A stretch of 50,665 bases of DNA from positions 1 to 50,665 of the forward strand of contig SIRW01000109.1 of assembly GCA_004366205.1 (NCBI GenBank), read 5' to 3'. The number at the start of each line of letters is the position of its first letter. Positions within the stretch are counted from its first letter, which is position 1. This stretch comes from Actinomycetota bacterium (GTDB lineage Bacteria > Actinomycetota > Acidimicrobiia > Acidimicrobiales > CADCSY01). This document shows, piece by piece, positions 1-8,125 of the stretch. A program made the position numbers and the translations under genes. Under the pieces are notes generated by a model. It made no database searches, was not told the origin of the DNA, and saw only the letters and a list, made by a program, of their open reading frames with translations.

Positions 1-2
1 AC

Positions 3-1898
3 CAGACCAACGACGCCCAGGGGCGGGTGATCTACGTCGGCAAGGCGGCGTCCCTGCGCCAGCGCCTGTCGAACTACTTCGCCGACCCCCGGACGCTGCC
101 GTCCCGCACCGCCCAGATGGTGGCCGCCGCCGAGACCGTCGAGTGGATCCAGGTCCGCAACGAGGTCGAGGCGCTCATGCTCGAGTACAGCCTCATCAAG
201 CAGCACCGGCCCCGGTTCAACGTCCGGCTGCGCGACGACAAGAGCTACCCGTTCCTCGCCGTCACCGTCGACGACGAGTGGCCCCGCGCCATGGTCATGC
301 GGGGCCAGAAGCGCAAGGGCGTCCGCTACTTCGGTCCCTACGCCCACGCCTACGCCATCCGCGAGACGCTCGACCTGCTGCTGCGGACCTTCCCGATCCG
401 CACGTGCTCGGACAACAAGCTGAACCGGCACCAGAAGCTGGGCCGGCCGTGCCTCTTGTTCCACATCGAGAAGTGCACGGGCCCGTGCGTCGGCGAGGTC
501 GAGCGCGACGAGTACGACCGGCTCGTCGCCGACCTGATGGAGTTCCTCGACGGGCGCACCGCGCCCGTCATCCGCCGGCTCGAGACGCAGATGGCCGAGG
601 CCGCCGACGCCCTCGAGTTCGAGCGGGCCGCCCGCCTGCGGGACCGGCTCACCAGCGTGCGCCGGGCCGTCGAGAAGCAGCAGATGGTCGTCGACCGCTC
701 CGAGGACCTCGACGTGATCGGCCTGGCCGAGGACGAGCTCGAGGCCGCCGTGCAGGTGTTCTTCGTGCGGCGGGGCCGGGTCGTGGGGCGCAAGGGCTTC
801 ACCGTCGACAAGGTCGAGGACCTCGACCGGGCCCAGCTCGTCGCCCGCATCCTCGAGGGCCTCTACTACGAGCCGACCGTCGGTGTGCCCAAGGAGGTGC
901 TCGTCCCCGACCTGCCCGCCGACCTCGACCTGTACGAGGCGTGGCTGACCGAGCTGCGCCAGAGCCGGGTCACGGTGCGGGTGCCGCAGCGGGGCGACAA
1001 GCGAGTGCTGCAGGACACCGTCACCCGCAACGCCACCGAGGAGTTCGCCCGGCACCGGCTCAAGCGGGCGAGCGACCACAACAGCCGGGCCCGGGCGCTG
1101 CGCGAGCTGCAGGAGCAGCTTGCCCTCCCCGAGGCCCCCCTGCGGATCGAGTGCTTCGACATGAGCCACATCCAGGGCAGCGACTACGTCGGGTCCATGG
1201 TCGTGCTCGAGGACGGGCTGCCCAAGAAGGGCGACTACCGGCGCTTCCGGGTGCGCGACGTCCCCGGCAACGACGACTACGCCGCCATGCGGGAGGTGCT
1301 GACCCGCCGCTTCGCCGCCTACCTCGACGAGCGGGAGCGGCCCGTCGCCGACCGGCCCGGCAAGTTCGCCTACCCGCCGCAGCTGCTGCTGGTCGACGGC
1401 GGGAAGGGTCAGCTCGCCGTGGCGACCGAGGTGCTGGAAGAGCTGGGCCTGGAGGAGGAGATCCCCGCCGCCGCCCTGTCCAAGCGCTTCGAGGAGGTGC
1501 ACCTGCCGGGGCAGGCCGACCCCGTGCGCATCCCGCGCCAGTCCGAGGCGCTGTACCTGCTCCAGCGGGTGCGGGACGAGGCGCACCGCTTCGCCGTCGC
1601 CTACCACCGCCAGCTGCGGGGCAAGCGGATGACCAGGAGCGTGCTCGACGACATCCCGGGGCTCGGCCCGACCCGCAAGAAGCGGCTGGTGAAGGAGCTC
1701 GGCGGGGTGGGGGCGGTCAAGCAGGCGTCGCTGGAGGACCTGAAGGCCCTGTCGTGGCTGCCCGACGCCGTCGCCGAGGCCGTGTGGCACAAGATCCACT
1801 CGCCGGGGGAGGGGTCGATGGCGGGCGGCGGCGGGCGTGGCGGTGCACGGGGCCTCGGTACCGGCGGCGGGCGGGTCGGGGACTGGATCGACCGCTGA
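3..1898 (+). CDS. uvrC: UvrABC excinuclease subunit C, 5' end outside the window
   Basis: UvrC makes the two incisions flanking a lesion in nucleotide excision repair, acting in the cytoplasm after UvrA/UvrB damage recognition. The frame is open from the first bases, so roughly ten N-terminal residues lie outside; 631 residues are visible. The GIY-YIG nuclease domain begins at once (VIYVGKAASLRQRLSNYF). A CTGPCVG motif follows near residue 155 and a UvrB-binding UVR segment near residues 195-230 (ALEFERAARLRDRL). The RNase H-like domain holds IECFDMSHIQG and LLLVDGGKGQL, and a helix-hairpin-helix lies near the end (DDIPGLGPTRKKRLV). The last 30 residues are a Gly-rich tail of no evident function. 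uvrC upstream of rapZ-yvcK is the usual actinobacterial order. Confidence 0.97.
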   Translation, partial: QTNDAQGRVIYVGKAASLRQRLSNYFADPRTLPSRTAQMVAAAETVEWIQVRNEVEALMLEYSLIKQHRPRFNVRLRDDKSYPFLAVTVDDEWPRAMVMRGQKRKGVRYFGPYAHAYAIRETLDLLLRTFPIRTCSDNKLNRHQKLGRPCLLFHIEKCTGPCVGEVERDEYDRLVADLMEFLDGRTAPVIRRLETQMAEAADALEFERAARLRDRLTSVRRAVEKQQMVVDRSEDLDVIGLAEDELEAAVQVFFVRRGRVVGRKGFTVDKVEDLDRAQLVARILEGLYYEPTVGVPKEVLVPDLPADLDLYEAWLTELRQSRVTVRVPQRGDKRVLQDTVTRNATEEFARHRLKRASDHNSRARALRELQEQLALPEAPLRIECFDMSHIQGSDYVGSMVVLEDGLPKKGDYRRFRVRDVPGNDDYAAMREVLTRRFAAYLDERERPVADRPGKFAYPPQLLLVDGGKGQLAVATEVLEELGLEEEIPAAALSKRFEEVHLPGQADPVRIPRQSEALYLLQRVRDEAHRFAVAYHRQLRGKRMTRSVLDDIPGLGPTRKKRLVKELGGVGAVKQASLEDLKALSWLPDAVAEAVWHKIHSPGEGSMAGGGGRGGARGLGTGGGRVGDWIDR

Positions 1899-1917
1899 AC
1901 CCCGCTGGCAGCGGGGT
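1899..1917 (+). terminator. Hairpin directly after uvrC
   Basis: A perfect 8-bp inverted repeat (ACCCCGCT, loop GGC, AGCGGGGT) starts at the base after the uvrC stop codon. No T-run follows, so it is a hairpin-only terminator or mRNA 3' end, as is common in high-GC actinobacteria. Confidence 0.5.
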
Positions 1918-1997
1918 CGGCCGGGGTCGGTGCTGCCTCGTGGCGAGCGCGACGCGGCGTGGCCGCTTGCCACACGAACAGCGGGCAGAATTGGCGG

Positions 1998-2053
1998 GCT
2001 GCGCGCCACTCGAGTCCGGAAAAGCTGGTCCCGATGCGACTCGAGCCGGCAGC
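1998..2053 (+). other. Possible structured RNA leader upstream of the DUF1385 gene
   Basis: The gene-free stretch 1918-2137 can fold. CTCGAGTC (2009-2016) is the exact reverse complement of GACTCGAG (2038-2045). Outside it, GCTGC (1998-2002) can pair with GCAGC (2049-2053). The 21-base loop contains GGAAAAGC. I do not recognise a known riboswitch class. It could be a leader of the DUF1385 gene or a chance structure. Confidence 0.22.
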
Positions 2054-2137
2054 GTGAGCTGGGGTTTGGATCAGGGCCCCTGGCAGGTACACGGACAGTA
2101 GGACGAGAATTCACAGTGAGTGGTCGAGGAGCGGCAC

Positions 2138-3028
2138 GTGGCAGAGGATCGGGAGCCGGTCGGGGGACAGGCCCTCATCGAGGGCGTGATGATGCGGCGG
2201 GTCGACGTCTGGGCGGCGGCGGTGCGGCTGCGGGACGGCTCCATCGAGGTCGACCACAACGCGATCCCGCCGGGCCGGCTCGACCGGTGGCGGAAGATCC
2301 CGTTCGTGCGGGGGACCTTCGTGCTCGCCCAGTCGGTGCGCATCGGCTTCCGGGCCATGACCTGGGCCGCCAACAAGAACGAGTCGAGCGGCAAGGGCTT
2401 CTCGACCATCGGCATCGTGCTGTCCACCATCGTCGCCCTGACCGGGCTGATCCTGGTGTTCCAGCTGTTCCCGGCGGCGCTCGCCAAGTGGCTCGGCATC
2501 GAAGGGGCAGCGGCGTTCAACCTGTTCGAAGGGCTCGTCCGGCTGGTGCTGTTCGTCGCCTACATCGGCTTCATCGCCCGGGCGGCCGACATCCGCCGGG
2601 TGTTCCAGTACCACGGCGCCGAGCACAAGGCCGTCAACGCCTACGAGGCCGGCGTGCCGCTCGTGCCCGCCGAGGTGCAGCGCTTCAGCCGCCGGCACAC
2701 CCGCTGCGGCACCACGTTCATCCTGTGGGTGCTGGTGCTGGCCATCGTGGTCAACAGCACCTTCGGGCACCCGAGCTGGGCGGTGCTGGTGGCGTCGCGG
2801 ATCCTCACGATCCCGATCGTGGCCGGCCTCGCCTACGAGCTCATCCGCTGGTCCGCCCGGGTCTGGCACAAGCGCTGGGTGCGCACGGTCATGACCCCGG
2901 GCCTGTGGCTCCAGGACCTCACCACCCGTGAACCCGACGACGACCAGGTCGAGGTGGCCATCGCCGCCCTCCGGGCCGTCCTCCCCACCGGCGATCCGCT
3001 GCGGGAGGGTGGTCATGTCCCGGCCTGA
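2138..3028 (+). CDS. DUF1385 family membrane protein
   Basis: This is an integral membrane protein of the DUF1385 (YqhQ-like) family, whose biochemical role is unknown. The N-terminal GGQALIEGVMMR motif and the central YHGAEHKAVNAYEAG motif are hallmarks of the family. Hydrophobic segments lie near residues 85-115, 130-155, 195-220 and 225-245. I chose the GTG at 2138, giving 296 residues, because GAGGAG (2126-2131) sits six bases before it; a longer in-frame GTG at 2120 lacks a ribosome binding site. Its 3' end overlaps the start of the next (broken) gene by 14 bases, implying co-transcription. Confidence 0.85.
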   Translation: MAEDREPVGGQALIEGVMMRRVDVWAAAVRLRDGSIEVDHNAIPPGRLDRWRKIPFVRGTFVLAQSVRIGFRAMTWAANKNESSGKGFSTIGIVLSTIVALTGLILVFQLFPAALAKWLGIEGAAAFNLFEGLVRLVLFVAYIGFIARAADIRRVFQYHGAEHKAVNAYEAGVPLVPAEVQRFSRRHTRCGTTFILWVLVLAIVVNSTFGHPSWAVLVASRILTIPIVAGLAYELIRWSARVWHKRWVRTVMTPGLWLQDLTTREPDDDQVEVAIAALRAVLPTGDPLREGGHVPA

Positions 3029-4042
3029 CGTCCTGGTCCCACCGTCCGCCGCCGGTCCCGCCCGGGTGCTCGACCGTCCCGACGACGACCGCCGCCTCGT
3101 GGTGGGGATCGCCGCCATCGTCGTGCTCGCCGAGATCGCCTCGGTTGCCCTGCGGGGAACGGGCTCGATCTGGGTCGGGCGGATCCCGGTGTCCCTCGCG
3201 GTCCTGCCCGGGTGCTCGACCGTCCCGACGACGACCGCCGCCTCGTGGTGGGGATCGCCGCCATCGTCGTGCTCGCCGAGATCGCCTCGGTTGCCCTGCG
3301 GGGGACGGGCTCGATCTGGGTCGGTCGGATCCCGGTGTCCCTCGCGGTCCTGCCCGGACTCGTCCTGCTCGCCGCCGTCGGGCCCCGCCGGCTGCTGGGG
3401 CACAAGGACTGGAGCGGCCACCCCGTCGTGTTCTGGGTGGTCAGCCTGGGGGTCCTCGTCGCCGCCGCCATCCTGTTCACCCAGGGCCCGGGACAGTGGC
3501 GTGAGGCGGGCGGCCTGTTCGCCGCCGCGCTCGCCGAGGAGCTCGTCTACCGGCTGGCGGCGCCGGTGTTCATCGCCGCCCTGCTCGTACGCGTCGGCGT
3601 GCGGGTACGGCTGGCGAGCATCACCGGGTTCGTCGCCGCGGGCGTGTGGTGGATCCTGCTGCCCGGCCACGTCGACCAGATGCACCGTCCCATGGTCGTG
3701 GCCGCGTTCGTGGCCGCCGCCGTCCTGTTCGCCCTGGTGGTGATCCGCTCGGGGTCGCTGCTCGCCGCCACGGTCGTGCACGCCACCATGAACCTGCTGA
3801 CGTTCGCCCAGTGGGGCGGCATCGTCGATCCCGCCGCCCGCCAGCTCGTCGTGGCGATCCTGCTCGGCCTCATGGTGTTCGTGTTCGCCCCACCCAGACG
3901 CCGCCGTCGGCGCCACGAGCGCGCCGAGCCCGACCGGCCCGACGACGTGATCGACCTGCGGGACCGGGACGACGAGGTGGTCGACCTGCGGGACGAAGCG
4001 GCGGCATCCGAGGCTCCGGACACCGTTACACCCCAGCGGTAG
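3015..4042 (+). pseudogene. CPBP-family membrane protease gene, frameshifted by a tandem duplication
   Basis: The original start is ATG 3015, with GGAGG at 3004-3008. After 17 codons the frame enters a 146-bp segment that is immediately repeated. Since 146 is not a multiple of three, the start frame runs out of register into nonsense that stops at 3743. The proper frame resumes from position 3212 in the second copy and runs to 4042. Removing one copy restores a 293-residue protein with about six to eight membrane helices and the CPBP (Rce1-like, CAAX protease) motifs: EELVYR, GFVAAGVWW and HATMN. Family members are intramembrane proteases or bacteriocin-immunity-like proteins. The 276-codon downstream frame keeps all motifs and could still be expressed from GTG 3212, though no ribosome binding site precedes it. 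An assembly artefact is also possible. Confidence 0.75.
3060..3351 (+). repeat. Tandem duplication, 2 x 146 bp
   Basis: Copy 1 is 3060-3205 and copy 2 is 3206-3351. They differ at only two bases: A3158/G3304 and G3179/T3325. A short GCCCGG sequence occurs at the start of copy 1, at the junction and just after copy 2 (3060, 3206, 3352), as expected for slippage or recombination between microhomologies. Both differences are third-position changes in glycine codons of the ancestral reading frame. Confidence 0.95.
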
Positions 4043-4090
4043 GCTGGGAGCGCCACTTCCCCTGGCATCCCACGACCAGGAGAAGCGGAC

Positions 4091-4558
4091 ATGTCGGAGA
4101 AGGACCGGCGCCAGATCCACGACGAGCTCAGGCAGTGGCTGAGCGACGAAGCTGCGGACAAGCTGATGGCCCGATTGCCCGAACAGGACTGGACCGACGT
4201 CGTGCGGCAGCGCGACATGGACCTCCTGCGGGCCGAGCTCCACGCCGACATGGCCGGGCTGCGGGTCGAGCTGCTCGACGAGATGCGCAAGCTGTCGCAT
4301 CGGATGGACCGGCTCGAGGCCCGAGTCGACGGGCTCGAGACCAAGATCGACGGTGCCGAGGCCCGAGTGGGCGCCCGGATCGACCGGGTGGAGGCCCGGA
4401 TCGACTCGCTGGACGCGCGGATCGACTCGCTGGACGCGCGGATCGACAAGCTGGACGCGCGGATCGGCGGGTTGATGCCGCGGTTGCTGCTCGCCCAGTT
4501 CGCCGGGTCGTTGGTGGCGGTGGGGGCGGTGCTGGGCGGCATCCGGCTGCTGGGGTGA
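4091..4558 (+). CDS. Coiled-coil protein with a C-terminal membrane anchor
   Basis: This 155-residue protein has no family I recognise. An acidic/basic N-terminal part (residues 1-60) leads into a long heptad-patterned coiled coil (about 61-128) built from units such as ARIDSLD. A single hydrophobic segment (LLAQFAGSLVAVGAVLGG) closes the protein, so it is probably tail-anchored with the coil in the cytoplasm. Three consecutive heptads are near-identical at DNA level. The ATG at 4091 has AGGAGAAG at 4078-4085. The stop overlaps the next gene's GTG (GTGA), so the two are translationally coupled. Its role is unknown; a scaffold or oligomerisation role is only a guess. Confidence 0.8.
   Translation: MSEKDRRQIHDELRQWLSDEAADKLMARLPEQDWTDVVRQRDMDLLRAELHADMAGLRVELLDEMRKLSHRMDRLEARVDGLETKIDGAEARVGARIDRVEARIDSLDARIDSLDARIDKLDARIGGLMPRLLLAQFAGSLVAVGAVLGGIRLLG
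4394..4465 (+). repeat. 21-bp tandem repeat coding for coiled-coil heptads
   Basis: Units at 4394-4414, 4415-4435 and 4436-4456 each encode ARID-(S/K)-LD; the fourth is partial. Adjacent units differ by one to three bases. Copy-number change would keep the reading frame and alter coil length. Confidence 0.85.
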
Positions 4559-5343
4559 GTCCGCCGGGAACAGGCGACCACGTCGGCCACGACGACCTGT
4601 GGGAGACCCACGCCGGGTGGTGGCAGGCGGGGTTCACCGAGGAGGCCGACCCCGAGTACGTCGAGCAGATCGTGCCCATGGCGGCGCAGCACCTGGCCGG
4701 TGCCTCCCGCGTGCTGGACGTGGGCTGCGGCGAGGGCCAGCTCACCCGGCTGGCGGCGAGCGACGCCGTCGGGGCCGCCACCGCCATCGGCGTCGATCCG
4801 ACCTGGGCGCAGCTGCGGGCCGCCTCCGAACGGGGCGGGTCACGTGAGGGCAGCACAGCGACCTACGCTCGGGCGGGCGCGGCGCACCTGCCGTTCGCCG
4901 ACGGGAGCTTTGACGCGGTCGTCGCGTGCCTGGTGTTCGAGCACATCGTCGACGTGGACGAGGCGCTCGCCGAGGTGGGGCGGGTCCTGCGCCCGGGCGG
5001 GCGGTTCCTGTTCTTCCTCAACCACCCCCTGCTTCAGGCGCCGGGGTCGGGCTGGATCGACGACCACGTGCTCGACCCACCCGAGCAGTACTGGCGCATC
5101 GGCCCCTACCTGGTGGAGGACCACGCCGTCGAGGAGGTGGAGAAGGGCGTGTTCATCCCGTTCATCCACCGGCCGCTGTCGCGCTACGTGAACGCCATGG
5201 CCGCCGCGGGCCTGGTCATCGAGCGCATGGAGGAGCCCGCCCCCCCACGGGGGTTCCTCGAGCGGGCGCCGGAGTACCGCGACGCCGCCACGATCCCCCG
5301 GCTGCTGTTCCTGCGGGCAGGTAGGGTGGGTCCAGGGCGATGA
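4555..5343 (+). CDS. Class I SAM-dependent methyltransferase
   Basis: This 262-residue cytoplasmic enzyme has the Methyltransf_11/25 fold. Motif I is VLDVGCGEGQ (from residue 53), an acidic motif II region follows (AIGVDPTW), and a motif IV-like segment is LPFADGSFDAVVACLVFEH. LRPGGRFLFFLNHP is the usual post-motif strand. The substrate cannot be told; small molecules such as quinone precursors or lipids are typical for the family. I chose GTG 4555, which overlaps the stop of the coiled-coil gene as GTGA. The 3' end overlaps rapZ as ATGA, so the three genes are one translationally coupled string. Confidence 0.85.
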   Translation: MSPPGTGDHVGHDDLWETHAGWWQAGFTEEADPEYVEQIVPMAAQHLAGASRVLDVGCGEGQLTRLAASDAVGAATAIGVDPTWAQLRAASERGGSREGSTATYARAGAAHLPFADGSFDAVVACLVFEHIVDVDEALAEVGRVLRPGGRFLFFLNHPLLQAPGSGWIDDHVLDPPEQYWRIGPYLVEDHAVEEVEKGVFIPFIHRPLSRYVNAMAAAGLVIERMEEPAPPRGFLERAPEYRDAATIPRLLFLRAGRVGPGR

Positions 5344-6200
5344 GCGAGTTCATCATGATCACCGGGATGTCCGGGGCGGGCCGCACCAAGGCGGCCAAGT
5401 CCCTCGAGGACCTCGGGTGGTTCGTCATCGACAACATGCCGCCGGCGCTCATCCCCAAGGTCGCCGAGCTGGCCCAGGCGCCGGGATCCAGCATCGACCG
5501 GGTGGCGCTCGTCGTGGGCACCCGCGCCTACCTGGACGAGGTCATGCCCGCCATCGCCGACCTCCGATCGGGCGGCGCCCGGGTGCGCGTCCTGTTCCTC
5601 GAGGCCAGCGACGAGGTGCTGATCCGCCGCTACGAGGAGAACCGCCGCCGCCACCCGCTCGACGACGAGGAGGCGCCGTCCGGGCTCGCCGACACCATCG
5701 AGCGGGAGCGGGCCGCCCTCGAGCCGGTGAAGGCCGAGGCCGACGTGGTGGTCGACACGAGCGACCTCAACGACCACCAGCTTCGGGAGCGGCTCGTCGA
5801 GCTGTTCGGCGGTGACAGCCCGGCGGCGGGCATGCAGACCACGGTGGTCTCCTTCGGCTACAAGCACGGCCTGCCCCTCGACGCCGACATGGTGCTCGAC
5901 TGCCGCTTCCTGCCGAACCCGCACTGGGTGGACGAGCTGCGCCCCCACACGGGCCTCGACCCCGACGTGCGGTCCTACGTCATGGGCTTCAAGGAGACCG
6001 GCGAGTTCCTGAAGCGCCTCGAGAAGCTGCTCGACCTGCTGCTGCCCGCCTACGTCGCCGAGGGCAAGAGCTACCTGACCATCGCCGTGGGCTGCACCGG
6101 CGGGCGTCACCGGTCGGTGGTGATCGCCGAGGAGCTGGGGCGCGTCCTGCGCCGGCGTGGGTACGACCCCAACGTGACGCACCGTGACGTCGAGAAGTGA
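5340..6200 (+). CDS. rapZ: RapZ-family nucleotide-binding protein (RNase adapter, YvcJ-like)
   Basis: The 286-residue length and both domains fit RapZ/YvcJ. A P-loop lies at residues 9-16 (GMSGAGRT; Arg replaces the usual Lys, as often in this family). The C-terminal RapZ domain has VGCTGGRHRSV. In E. coli RapZ directs RNase E to the GlmZ small RNA; in Gram-positives the homologue binds and hydrolyses nucleotides with an unclear target. It starts inside the preceding methyltransferase stop (ATGA). Its 3' end touches yvcK, its standard partner. A TAGGGT hexamer at 5322-5327 could be an internal promoter. Confidence 0.95.
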   Translation: MSEFIMITGMSGAGRTKAAKSLEDLGWFVIDNMPPALIPKVAELAQAPGSSIDRVALVVGTRAYLDEVMPAIADLRSGGARVRVLFLEASDEVLIRRYEENRRRHPLDDEEAPSGLADTIERERAALEPVKAEADVVVDTSDLNDHQLRERLVELFGGDSPAAGMQTTVVSFGYKHGLPLDADMVLDCRFLPNPHWVDELRPHTGLDPDVRSYVMGFKETGEFLKRLEKLLDLLLPAYVAEGKSYLTIAVGCTGGRHRSVVIAEELGRVLRRRGYDPNVTHRDVEK

Positions 6201-6207
6201 GCGCGGC

Positions 6208-7074
6208 GTGAGCCCCCGCGTCGTCGCCATCGGCGGCGGGCACGGGCTCGCGGCCAGCCTACGAGCCGCCCGCCGCTACGCGGGCGCCGTCACCGGCATC
6301 GTGGCGGTCGCCGACGACGGGGGGTCGTCGGGCCGGCTCCGCCAGAGCCTGGGCGTGCCGCCGCCGGGTGATCTGCGCAAGTGCCTGGTCGCGCTCGCCG
6401 ACGACGGCCTGGCCGTCACCCGGGCGTTCGAGCACCGCTTCGGCGCCGGCGAGCTCGAGGGGCACGCGCTCGGCAACCTCGTGCTGGCCGGCCTGTGGGA
6501 GGAGACCGGCGACCTCATCGCCGCGGTCGACGAGGCCGCCCGCATCCTGGGCGTCACCGGCCGCGTGCTGCCCGCCACGTGCGAGACCGTCGTGCTGAAG
6601 GGCGACGTGGGCGGCCAGGCGGTGGAGGGGCAGGTGGCGCTGCAGAACAGCGGCGCCATCCGCCGCATCTCGCTCGTGCCCGCCGACCCCGCCGCGCCCC
6701 CGGACGCGCTCGAGGCGCTCGCCACCGCCGACCAGGTGGTGATCGGACCCGGCTCGCTCTACACCAGCGTGCTGGCCGCCGCCGTGGTGCCCGCCCTGCG
6801 CGACGCCATCGCCGTCACGACGGGGCGGGTCGTCTACGTGTGCAACCTGCGCCCCCAGGAGCCCGAGACGGCGGGGCACACCGTCGCCGACCACGTCGAG
6901 GCCCTCGCCGCCCACGACGTGCGCGTCGACGTCGCCCTGGTGCACCAGCCGCTGGCGGGCATGGCGCTCGGCGATGTCACCGTCCCCGTGCACGCCGCCG
7001 ACCTGGCCCGGCCCAACGGCCTGGCCCACGACCCCGAGAAACTGGCAGCTGCCCTGGCCGATCTGGTCGGATAG
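6208..7074 (+). CDS. yvcK: YvcK/CofD-like gluconeogenesis and morphogenesis factor
   Basis: YvcK-family proteins (CuvA in mycobacteria) bind UDP-sugars and help carbon flux and peptidoglycan synthesis during gluconeogenic growth. The CofD-like fold begins with VVAIGGGHGLAASLR, followed by VADDGGSSGRLR and PPGDLRKCLVAL. VVIGPGSLYTSVL and YVCNLRPQ are conserved later. I chose GTG 6208 (288 residues) because it places the first Rossmann strand at the N-terminus as in homologues; GTG 6184, inside rapZ, would add eight residues. whiA normally follows in actinobacteria but is absent here: gap begins 31 bases downstream. Confidence 0.93.
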   Translation: MSPRVVAIGGGHGLAASLRAARRYAGAVTGIVAVADDGGSSGRLRQSLGVPPPGDLRKCLVALADDGLAVTRAFEHRFGAGELEGHALGNLVLAGLWEETGDLIAAVDEAARILGVTGRVLPATCETVVLKGDVGGQAVEGQVALQNSGAIRRISLVPADPAAPPDALEALATADQVVIGPGSLYTSVLAAAVVPALRDAIAVTTGRVVYVCNLRPQEPETAGHTVADHVEALAAHDVRVDVALVHQPLAGMALGDVTVPVHAADLARPNGLAHDPEKLAAALADLVG

Positions 7075-7104
7075 CGGCGCAACGACACAGGAGGAACGAC
7101 ACCC

Positions 7105-8115
7105 ATGACCATCCGAGTCGGGATCAACGGCTTCGGGCGCATCGGCCGCAACTTCTACCGGGCGGCCCGCCAGCAGGGCGCGGCCATCGAGATCGTCGCC
7201 GTCAACGACCTCGGCTCCGTCGACACCATGGCGCACCTGCTCCAGCACGACTCGGTCTACGGCCGCCTCGACGACCAGGTCACCGTCAAGGCCGACACGA
7301 TCAGCGTCGGCGGCGCCGACATCCGCGTCCTCGCCGTGCGCGACCCCAAGGAGCTGCCCTGGTCGGACCTGGGCGTCGACGTCGTGGTCGAGTCCACCGG
7401 CATCTTCACCGATCGCGACAAGGCCGCCATGCACCTCGACGCCGGCGCGCCCCGGGTCGTGGTGTCCGCGCCGTCCAAGGGAGCGGATGCCACGTTCGTG
7501 ATCGGCGTCAACGAGGACACCTTCGATCCCGACGCCCACAAGGTCGTCTCCAACGCAAGCTGCACCACCAACTGCTTCGTGCCGCTGGTCAAGGTGCTCG
7601 ACGACGCCTTCGGCGTGCAGAACGGCTTCATGACCACCGTGCACGCCTACACCGGCGACCAGATGCTCGTCGACGGCCCCCACAAGGACCTGCGCCGGGC
7701 CCGGGCGGCGGCCATCAACATCGTCCCCACCTCCACCGGCGCGGCCCGCGCCACGTCGCTCGTGATGGAGGCGATGAAGGGCCGCCTCGACGGCACGGCC
7801 CTGCGGGTCCCCGTGCCCGACGGGTCGATCACCGACTTCGTGGCCGTGCTGAACGAGGAGGTCGACGCCGGCCAGGTGAACGCCGCGTTCGAGGCCGCCG
7901 CCAGCACCGGCCCGCTCGCCAAGGTGCTGGAGTACTCCTCGGCGCCGCTGGTGTCGACCGACATCATCGGCTCGCCGGCCAGCTGCACGTTCGACAGCGA
8001 GCTCACCATGGCCAACGGCAACCTGGTGAAGGTCTGCGGCTGGTACGACAACGAGTGGGGCTACTCGAACCGGCTCGTCGAGCTGACCGCCATCGTCGGT
8101 GCCGCCAACCAGTAG
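7105..8115 (+). CDS. gap: Glyceraldehyde-3-phosphate dehydrogenase, type I
   Basis: It oxidises glyceraldehyde-3-phosphate to 1,3-bisphosphoglycerate with NAD+ in cytoplasmic glycolysis. The 336 residues include the N-terminal GINGFGRIGRN nucleotide-binding motif and the catalytic Cys153 in NASCTTNC. They also include VHAYTGDQ and the C-terminal WYDNEWGYSNR. A strong AGGAGG (7089-7094) precedes ATG 7105, the best ribosome binding site in this cluster. It heads gap-pgk-tpiA, which form the contiguous triose-phosphate block. Confidence 0.98.
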   Translation: MTIRVGINGFGRIGRNFYRAARQQGAAIEIVAVNDLGSVDTMAHLLQHDSVYGRLDDQVTVKADTISVGGADIRVLAVRDPKELPWSDLGVDVVVESTGIFTDRDKAAMHLDAGAPRVVVSAPSKGADATFVIGVNEDTFDPDAHKVVSNASCTTNCFVPLVKVLDDAFGVQNGFMTTVHAYTGDQMLVDGPHKDLRRARAAAINIVPTSTGAARATSLVMEAMKGRLDGTALRVPVPDGSITDFVAVLNEEVDAGQVNAAFEAAASTGPLAKVLEYSSAPLVSTDIIGSPASCTFDSELTMANGNLVKVCGWYDNEWGYSNRLVELTAIVGAANQ

Positions 8116-8125
8116 CGCCCGGCCG

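Noticed and set aside
2111-4300. A 729-codon minus-strand frame across the DUF1385 and CPBP region
   Set aside because: It is opposite motif-bearing plus-strand genes and its product is His/Asp/Gln-rich low complexity; the internal repeat in it is only the 146-bp duplication read backwards.
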